The notes under the pieces are model-generated. The model did not search any database. It was not told the DNA's origin and worked only from the letters and a program-made list of their open reading frames with translations. From the NCBI GenBank assembly GCA_030042915.1, contig JASHYS010000282.1, forward strand, positions 1 through 12,055: DNA of 12,055 bases. Direction: 5' to 3'. This document shows positions 7,202-12,055 of the stretch, one piece after another. Numbering within the stretch: the first letter of the stretch is position 1; each line of letters begins with the position of its first letter. Position numbers and translations under genes: made by a program. This DNA is from Acidobacteriaceae bacterium. GTDB taxonomy: Bacteria > Acidobacteriota > Terriglobia > Terriglobales > Acidobacteriaceae.

Positions 7202-8539
7202 TTGCAAGCCCTGAATCAGCAGAAGCTGGGAGTCGCGTTCCCTGTGCGTTTGTTTCTGGTGCTGTGGCTCATGGTGCTGGGTGCCATTGCGCTCGTCGAT
7301 CGCACCAACATCTCCATCGCCGGGATTGAAATCGGCCGTCAGTTCCACATCGACAACGTGCACCTGGGCTGGGTATTCAGCGCCTTTCTCATCGGCTACG
7401 CGGTGTTCCAGGTTCCCGGCGGCGTGCTGGCGCGGCGTTACGGCCCGCGCCGCGTAATTACCCTGGGCGTGGTGTGGTGGGGCGTCTTCACGGCACTCAC
7501 GGCGCTGGCGCTTCCGGGCGCGCGCGCCGAGCTGTTCACGCTGATCCTGGTGCGCTTTGCGCTCGGCGCCGGCGAGGCGGTGATGTTTCCCTCGGCCAAC
7601 CAGTTCGTGGAGCGCTGGATTCCCATTGCGGAGCGCGGCCGCGCCAACGGTGTGATTTTTAGCGGTGTCGGTCTTGGCTCCGCGCTAGCTCCTCCACTGG
7701 TTACCGCCATCATCCTGCGCGATGGATGGCAGGTTTCGTTCTGGTTCTGCGCCGTTCTCGGACTTGCTGCCGCTGCCGTGTGGTACGTGGCGGCGCGCGA
7801 CACACCGGAGCAGCACCCATGGGTACGCCCCGCCGAACTGGAGCACATCCGCAGCGACCGTGGCGACTTGAGCGCGGCCGTAGCGCAGACAGAAAGCCGC
7901 CCAAAGCAGAAAACCGCTATCCCGTGGAGCGCGATCGTCTCGAGCAAGGAAATCCTGGCACTCTCAGCAAGCTATTTCTGCTACGGCTATGTCTCGTGGA
8001 TTTTTTTTAGCTGGTTTTACATTTACCTGGCGCAGGTGCGGGGCCTGAGCATGCAGAAGAGCGCGCTTTATTCGATGCTGCCGTTTCTGGCCATGATCGC
8101 AGGCGCCCTGATGGGCGGCTGGGTGAGCGACTGGCTTACGCACCACGTGAGTTTGCGAGCAGGGCGCGTGTATCTGCCGTCGTTCGCGTTCGTGCTCACC
8201 GCGGTGCTGCTGGCGGCGGGTTCGAGCGCGCACGCAGCCGCGACCGCGAGCCTGGTGCTTGCCGGTGGCGCGGGCGCTCTCTACCTTTCGCAAAGCGCGT
8301 TTTGGGCGGTCACTGCCGACTGCGCCGGCCAGTGCGCCGGCGTGGCTTCGGGCTTCATGAACATGAGCGGCCACATCGCCGCCGCCGTCACGGCCATCGT
8401 TACGCCGCTCATCGCGGTACATTTCGGATGGGTGGCATCGTTTCTCATGGCGTCGGGCATGGCCGTGCTGGGCGCAATTGCCTGGCTCGCTGTGAATCCC
8501 GCCGCGCGCATTGTGGTGGTCGGCGGCGCACCTAACTGA
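7202..8539 (+). CDS. MFS transporter, anion:cation symporter-like (organic or sugar acid)
   Basis: Inner-membrane secondary transporter of 445 residues with about 12 membrane segments. The first segment leads into LVDRTNISIA (31-40), typical of the ACS branch of the major facilitator superfamily (GudP, ExuT and TtuB relatives). The loop 2-3 signature appears as GYAVFQVPGGVLARRYGPRR (65-84). The TM4-5 region RFALGAGEAVMFPSANQFVERW (118-139) also fits that branch. A hydrophilic central loop spans about 198-245, and a second motif GALMGGWVSDW lies at 301-311. ACS members import anions such as hexuronates, glucarate, tartrate or phthalate with protons; the substrate cannot be read from sequence, and no catabolic gene is adjacent. 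A T8 run at 8001-8008 encodes part of WIFFSW. It stands alone between xerC and the convergent argJ. Confidence 0.88.
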   Translation: MQALNQQKLGVAFPVRLFLVLWLMVLGAIALVDRTNISIAGIEIGRQFHIDNVHLGWVFSAFLIGYAVFQVPGGVLARRYGPRRVITLGVVWWGVFTALTALALPGARAELFTLILVRFALGAGEAVMFPSANQFVERWIPIAERGRANGVIFSGVGLGSALAPPLVTAIILRDGWQVSFWFCAVLGLAAAAVWYVAARDTPEQHPWVRPAELEHIRSDRGDLSAAVAQTESRPKQKTAIPWSAIVSSKEILALSASYFCYGYVSWIFFSWFYIYLAQVRGLSMQKSALYSMLPFLAMIAGALMGGWVSDWLTHHVSLRAGRVYLPSFAFVLTAVLLAAGSSAHAAATASLVLAGGAGALYLSQSAFWAVTADCAGQCAGVASGFMNMSGHIAAAVTAIVTPLIAVHFGWVASFLMASGMAVLGAIAWLAVNPAARIVVVGGAPN

Positions 8540-8559
8540 AGCCGAGGTAGTCCGGCTCT

Positions 8560-8571
8560 GGGGTGCACCCC
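8560..8571. other. 12-bp palindrome between convergent genes
   Basis: GGGGTGCACCCC is a perfect palindrome in the 42-base gap between the stops of the MFS gene and argJ. As RNA it would give only a 4-bp stem with a TGCA loop on either strand, and no T-run follows. It may mark a weak bidirectional termination point, or may be chance. Confidence 0.25.
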
Positions 8572-8581
8572 GGATGATTAC

Positions 8582-9808
8582 CTACGTTGAGTAATCCGCG
8601 TTGATGTGGACGTACTGTGTGGTCAGATCCGTGGTCCAGAAGACGCATGAACCCGCTCCCTGGCGCAAATCGATGGAGATGGAATACTCGCGCTGGCTGA
8701 GGTACTCGTGCGCCGCGGCCTCGTCGAAGCCGGGGTCGCGGCTGCCATGGGAGCAAACGGGCAGCGTGCCGAAGCGGATGTCGAAGCCGCTGGGATCGAC
8801 CTGTGCGCCGGAGTATCCGATAGCCGCGGCCAGCCGTCCCCAATTGGGATCGCAACCAGCCCACGCCGTCTTTACCAGCGGCGAGTGTGCAATGGACCTG
8901 GCCACAAGCAAGGCGTCGGCATCGCTGGCTGCACCCTCAATGCGCAGCTCGACCACATGCGAAATGCCCTCGCCGTCGGCCACTACCTGCCGTGCCAGCG
9001 ACCTACATACTTCAGTAAGCGCTTCGGCAAAGGCGGCGTCGCCCGTGCCGATGCGCACGCCCGACGCTCCCGATGCAAGCAGGAGCACTGTGTCGTTGGT
9101 TGAAGTGTCGCCATCCACCGAGATGCGGTTGAAGCTGACCTCGATGGCCGAACGCAGGTACGCGTTGAGATCACCTGGCTCGATGGCAGCGTCGGTCATG
9201 ATGTAGACCAGCATGGTGGCGTGCGGCACGAGCTGGGGGAAAATCATTCCCGAGCCTTTGGCGAATCCGGCAATGCGCACTTCTGTCACGGCGCCATCGG
9301 CGCCTGCCTGATCGAGCAGCGCGAAGGCTGTTTTTTCGACGGTGTCGGTGGTCAGGATGGCCTTGGCGGCTTCGTGAAAGTGCGCGGGCTCAGCGCCCAA
9401 TGACGCGGCCATATCGGGCAGTACCGCAACAAGCTTTTCGGCCGGCAACGGCACCCCGATGATGCCGGTGGACGAAGGAAACACCTGCTCGGCCGGGCAG
9501 TTGAAGACGCGGGCCGCAGCAACGCAGATCGCGCGTGCGGCTGCCAGTCCCGCCTCGCCTGCGGCGCAGTTGGCATTGCCGGCGTTGGTGGCGACCACGC
9601 GCACGCGGCCGCCGGCCGCACTCAGATTTTCCTTGTCAACAACAATGGGCGCGGCCACTACGCGATTCGACGTGAAGGCGGCGGCAGCGGCGGCCGGAGC
9701 ATGGGCCACGATGAGGCTGAAGTCGGGACGTCCGCTAGTCTTGATCCCGGCCTTGGCGGCGGCGAAGCCAAATCCGCGGGGGATGACGTATTGGGAAAGA
9801 TCGTTCAT
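8582..9808 (-). CDS. argJ: Bifunctional glutamate N-acetyltransferase / ornithine acetyltransferase
   Basis: Enzyme of the cyclic arginine pathway in the cytoplasm. It moves the acetyl group from N-acetylornithine to glutamate, and in bifunctional forms also makes N-acetylglutamate from acetyl-CoA. The 408-residue product matches the family's usual length. The precursor cleaves itself before the nucleophilic Thr in the motif ATML (Thr198), preceded by KGSGMIFPQL. Other family landmarks are TNAGNANCAAG (74-84), SSTGIIGVPLP (112-122, oxyanion region), DGDTSTNDT (232-240), GCDPNWGR (318-325) and the ending YVHINADYST. The frame is open to 9940, but the ATG at 9808 begins with MNDLSQYVIPRGF, the expected N-terminus, with GGGG 8 bases upstream. 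Sequence cannot tell mono- from bifunctional enzyme. No other arg gene is in the window. It converges with the MFS gene and diverges from an ABC ATPase gene. Confidence 0.96.
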   Translation of the reverse strand: MNDLSQYVIPRGFGFAAAKAGIKTSGRPDFSLIVAHAPAAAAAAFTSNRVVAAPIVVDKENLSAAGGRVRVVATNAGNANCAAGEAGLAAARAICVAAARVFNCPAEQVFPSSTGIIGVPLPAEKLVAVLPDMAASLGAEPAHFHEAAKAILTTDTVEKTAFALLDQAGADGAVTEVRIAGFAKGSGMIFPQLVPHATMLVYIMTDAAIEPGDLNAYLRSAIEVSFNRISVDGDTSTNDTVLLLASGASGVRIGTGDAAFAEALTEVCRSLARQVVADGEGISHVVELRIEGAASDADALLVARSIAHSPLVKTAWAGCDPNWGRLAAAIGYSGAQVDPSGFDIRFGTLPVCSHGSRDPGFDEAAAHEYLSQREYSISIDLRQGAGSCVFWTTDLTTQYVHINADYST

Positions 9809-9824
9809 CGCGTGAACCCCATTT

Positions 9825-9853
9825 AATCTAGCAGGTGAGGCCGATTGGGTCAC
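9825..9853 (-). promoter_or_regulatory. Candidate promoter for argJ
   Basis: On the minus strand GTGACC (9853-9848; 4 of 6 to TTGACA) is followed after 17 bases by TAGATT (9830-9825; 4 of 6 to TATAAT). Transcription would start near 9818, about 10 bases before the ATG, leaving a very short leader that still includes GGGG. I see no convincing ArgR box. Confidence 0.33.
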
Positions 9854-9890
9854 CGATCGCATGGATTCGTCTTGTTTGCGTTCCTGGCAT

Positions 9891-9924
9891 CCCGCCCTTT
9901 CGCCAAAAAAGGCGAAAGGGCGGG
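9891..9924. repeat. Perfect inverted repeat, 14-bp arms with A6 loop
   Basis: The arms CCCGCCCTTTCGCC and GGCGAAAGGGCGGG are exact reverse complements separated by AAAAAA. The element sits in the argJ/ABC-ATPase divergent gap, upstream of the argJ promoter candidate and about 50 bases before the ABC gene start. Read from the plus strand it is a strong hairpin without a T-run. It looks like a REP-type palindromic unit or a strong mRNA leader hairpin. A terminator is less likely, because no gene ends here. Confidence 0.7.
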
Positions 9925-9972
9925 GGCACGGAATGGACACAAAATCACGCGGTTAGAGACCTGGAGCGATCG

Positions 9973-10785
9973 ATGAGCGGCGACGCGCCAAACAGCACCG
10001 AATTTCTCGAGCTGCGCGATGTGGACGTGGCGCGCGGCGATCGCGTCGTCCTGCACAACGTCAACCTCTCCATCCGCACCGGCGAGCACGTGGCCATTCT
10101 CGGTCCCAACGGCTGCGGAAAATCCACGCTCATCATGGCCATGACGTGCCAGCTCTATCCCATGGTGCGGCCGGGCATGCAGGTGCGCATCTTTGGCCGC
10201 GAGCGCTGGGATTTGACCGAGCTGCGCCGGCACTTCGGCGTGGTGAGCGCGGGGCCGATGGGCGGCGAGCTGCCCGGCGAGCGCACTGCCGTCACTGCGG
10301 GCCTGGACGCGGTGATCGCAGGGTTCTTTTCGGCCTCGACGCTGTGGCCGAATCTTCACGTCACTGCAGAGATGCGCGCGCGGGGGCGGGAAGCGCTGGA
10401 ACGCATGGAGGCCACGCACCTGGCCAAGCAACTGGTGGGCACCATGTCGGCGGGCGAGAAGCGGCGCATCCTGATCGCGCGGGCTCTGGTGCACCGGCCG
10501 CGGCAACTGCTGCTCGACGAGCCTTCGAACGCGCTCGACCTGGCGGCACAGCGCGAGCTGCGCGAAACGCTTCGCGGCCTGGCGCGCGAAGGCACCGGGC
10601 TGGTGATGGTGACGCATCATCTGGGCGATATTCTTCCCGAGATCGAGCGCATTATTCTGATGCAAGACGGCCGCATTGTGGCCGACGGGCCGCGCGAAGA
10701 ATTGCTGACCGAGGCGCGCTTGAGCGAACTGTTCCATGCGCCGGTGCGCATCGGCCGCGACGCCGAATGGCTGCATAGCTGGTAG
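9973..10785 (+). CDS. ABC transporter ATP-binding protein, orphan, with atypical signature
   Basis: A 270-residue single ATPase domain. Walker A is GPNGCGKS (44-51), Walker B LLLDEP (179-184), the D-loop SNALD follows, and the switch His is His215 (VTHHLGDI). The signature reads MSAGE (158-162) instead of LSGGQ, and no Gln is visible at the Q-loop position near residues 92-97 (VSAGPM). The stretch VIAGFFSASTLW (114-125) resembles the small group of stand-alone ATPases near ModF/YlmA. The start ATG at 9973 has GGAG 6 bases upstream; the frame is open to 9835, but the earlier part has no family similarity and crosses the inverted repeat. No permease or binding-protein gene is adjacent, so the transported substrate, or whether it transports at all, is unknown. 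Fold assignment is secure. Confidence 0.92.
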   Translation: MSGDAPNSTEFLELRDVDVARGDRVVLHNVNLSIRTGEHVAILGPNGCGKSTLIMAMTCQLYPMVRPGMQVRIFGRERWDLTELRRHFGVVSAGPMGGELPGERTAVTAGLDAVIAGFFSASTLWPNLHVTAEMRARGREALERMEATHLAKQLVGTMSAGEKRRILIARALVHRPRQLLLDEPSNALDLAAQRELRETLRGLAREGTGLVMVTHHLGDILPEIERIILMQDGRIVADGPREELLTEARLSELFHAPVRIGRDAEWLHSW

Positions 10786-10954
10786 AAACCCCTAAATTCA
10801 ATCTTCAACGCGCGCGCGTAGGCGCTGCCTGCTCGCCAACGACCACATTTACGAGAACTTGAGGCCGAATAAAGGACAATATAGACAAGGCGATTCGAAA
10901 GACGGTATGCCGACAGCACGCTGAACTACAACCGCAGACCCCTCGCCTCCCTCC

Positions 10955-10971
10955 CGCCCGCCTGGCGGGCG
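10955..10971. repeat. Small GC hairpin in the gap before the EamA gene
   Basis: CGCCCGC and GCGGGCG form a 7-bp stem around CTG, within a C-rich run and next to GGTCGCTCAGGATGAC. The 246-base gap 10786-11031 otherwise shows no gene, tRNA or clear terminator. A weak promoter-like pair is present (TTGAGG 10859, TATAGA 10880, 15-base spacer). The hairpin and its flank look like a short dispersed intergenic repeat, but repetition cannot be shown from one copy. Confidence 0.35.
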
Positions 10972-11031
10972 TCCGGTCGCTCAGGATGACATCTCTGCGG
11001 AGTGTGACGAAACCGGAGTGGCTTTAAGGCC

Positions 11032-11991
11032 GTGACGACCGCTGATCCAAAACCCGCGCGCTGGAAGGTCCTGCTGGCCTTCAGCATCATTTATTTCGTC
11101 TGGGGCGCGACCTTCTTCGCCATTCGCGTGGGCGTGAGGGAAGTTCCGCCGCTTTTGTTCTGCGCCATGCGCTTTGTGGCGGCGGGTGTGCTGGTTTTTG
11201 GCTGGGCCGTAGCGCGCGGCGAGCGCTGGCCCACCGGCCGGCAATGGCTTTCGGCGACGCTGCTCGGATTCATCATCTTCGTCATCGACTACGGAATCCT
11301 GTTCTGGGTGGAGCAGCGGATTCCCTCGGGCATCGCGGCGGTGATCCTGGCGACGATTCCCGCTTTTATGGCGCTGGCTGAAATCATCATTCTGCGCACG
11401 CAACGGCTGACGCTGCGCCTGAGTACCGCGCTGCTCGCCGGCGTTGCGGGCGTGGCCGTGCTGGTGAGCCGTTCCATCGATTTAGGCAGCCTGGGCAAGC
11501 TGGGTGGCACGCCCGTTGACACAGTGAGCGCGATGGCGCTGATCATCGGCGCCATAAGTTGGTCGATCGCCTCGGCGCTGGCGCGCAAGCTGCCGCTGCC
11601 CGAGTCGAAGGTGATGAGCTCGGGCGCGCAGATGCTGATGGGCGGCATTTTGTTGACCGTGATTTCGGCAACGTCGGGCGAATGGCGCGGGTTTCACCTG
11701 CGGGACGTTTCGGGATCGGCGTGGCTTGCCTTGGCATATCTGATTTTTGCGGGATCGATTGTCGCCTTCACGGCCTACGTGTGGTTGCTGCATCACGAGT
11801 CGCCCACGCGCGTGGGCACCTATGCCTACGTGAATCCGGTGGTGGCCGTGGTGCTGGGCTATTTTCTGGGCGGCGAGCCGCTGGGTATGCGGACGATTCT
11901 GGGCAGCTTCTTCATCATTGCCAGCGTAGTGACCATTACCAGCACGCCGGCGAAAAAGCCGGTCGCGGCGATAGCGACGGAAGAAACGTAA
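11032..11991 (+). CDS. EamA/DMT-family permease
   Basis: Inner-membrane transporter of the drug/metabolite transporter superfamily, 319 residues with about ten membrane helices in two EamA halves. The first half begins with LLAFSIIYFVWGATFFAIRVG (14-34), a hallmark opening, and LLFCAMRFVAAGVLV. The first half also contains LFWVEQRIPSGIAAVILATIPAFMALAEIIIL. The second half starts near 167 (SAMALIIGAISWSIASALARKLPLP) and ends with TYAYVNPVVAVVLGYFLGGEPLG (263-285), the usual second-half signature. Family members export amino acids or other metabolites, but many have no known substrate. The GTG at 11032 is used as start; GGAG lies 13 bases upstream and AAGG very close, so the initiation signal is only moderate. 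It ends 61 bases before the next start codon and may be cotranscribed with that gene. Confidence 0.88.
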   Translation: MTTADPKPARWKVLLAFSIIYFVWGATFFAIRVGVREVPPLLFCAMRFVAAGVLVFGWAVARGERWPTGRQWLSATLLGFIIFVIDYGILFWVEQRIPSGIAAVILATIPAFMALAEIIILRTQRLTLRLSTALLAGVAGVAVLVSRSIDLGSLGKLGGTPVDTVSAMALIIGAISWSIASALARKLPLPESKVMSSGAQMLMGGILLTVISATSGEWRGFHLRDVSGSAWLALAYLIFAGSIVAFTAYVWLLHHESPTRVGTYAYVNPVVAVVLGYFLGGEPLGMRTILGSFFIIASVVTITSTPAKKPVAAIATEET

Positions 11992-12042
11992 GTTATGGTA
12001 GCATTCAGCCAATCGGTCAAACCTTTGAGTTGACTGGGAGGC

Positions 12043-12048
12043 GGAGGT
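12043..12048 (+). promoter_or_regulatory. Ribosome binding site of the gene entering at the right edge
   Basis: GGAGGT lies 4 bases before the ATG at 12053, and a further GGGAGG at 12036-12041 lies 11 bases before it. The doubled purine block marks a real start codon at the window edge. Confidence 0.6.
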
Positions 12049-12052
12049 CAAC

Positions 12053-12055
12053 ATG
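12053..12055 (+). CDS. Start codon of a gene continuing past the window
   Basis: Only the ATG is inside the window, so the product cannot be identified. The call rests on the strong Shine-Dalgarno directly upstream and on the same-strand position 61 bases after the EamA permease gene, with no terminator visible between them. Confidence 0.5.

Overview
The window is GC-rich, densely coded bacterial chromosome with mostly housekeeping content. My best guess is a soil-type Acidobacteriota (Terriglobia/Acidobacteriaceae-like). That rests on the general look of the proteins and the gene neighbourhood, not on a decisive marker. I see no rRNA, tRNA, CRISPR array, transposase or prophage gene.

Left block, minus strand (about 4957 down to 139). 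A candidate promoter drives a secreted protein of about 604 residues with a helical, TPR-like C-terminus. It is followed by rnc (RNase III) and two tandem type I signal peptidase genes. The rnc stop overlaps the start of the first lepB as ATGA. The second lepB follows after 85 bases. Within this block the secreted protein needs a signal peptidase to mature, and rnc and lepB are classical neighbours, although here the order is rnc then lepB.

Middle block, plus strand (5122-8539). Two tyrosine recombinase genes overlap by 4 bases. By C-terminal signature the first is XerD-like and the second XerC-like, so the two subunits of the chromosome dimer-resolution recombinase seem to be made from one transcript. 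An MFS transporter of the organic-acid/sugar-acid (ACS) type follows. It has a TTG start backed by a strong ribosome binding site.

Right block (8582-12055). argJ (arginine biosynthesis, minus strand) converges on the MFS gene. It diverges from an orphan ABC ATPase across a 164-base gap that holds a perfect 14-bp inverted repeat with an A6 loop. A non-coding gap of about 250 bases with a small GC hairpin follows, then an EamA/DMT-family permease. At the last three bases of the window is the start codon of another gene, preceded by a strong Shine-Dalgarno.

No clearly new multi-gene system is visible. The points most worth a second look are these: the secreted protein's metallopeptidase-like motif that lacks the catalytic Glu (HTYLH); the Asp-to-Asn change in the RNase III active site; the coupled xerD-xerC pair; the paired lepB paralogues with a shared C-terminal motif; and the inverted repeat between argJ and the ABC gene.
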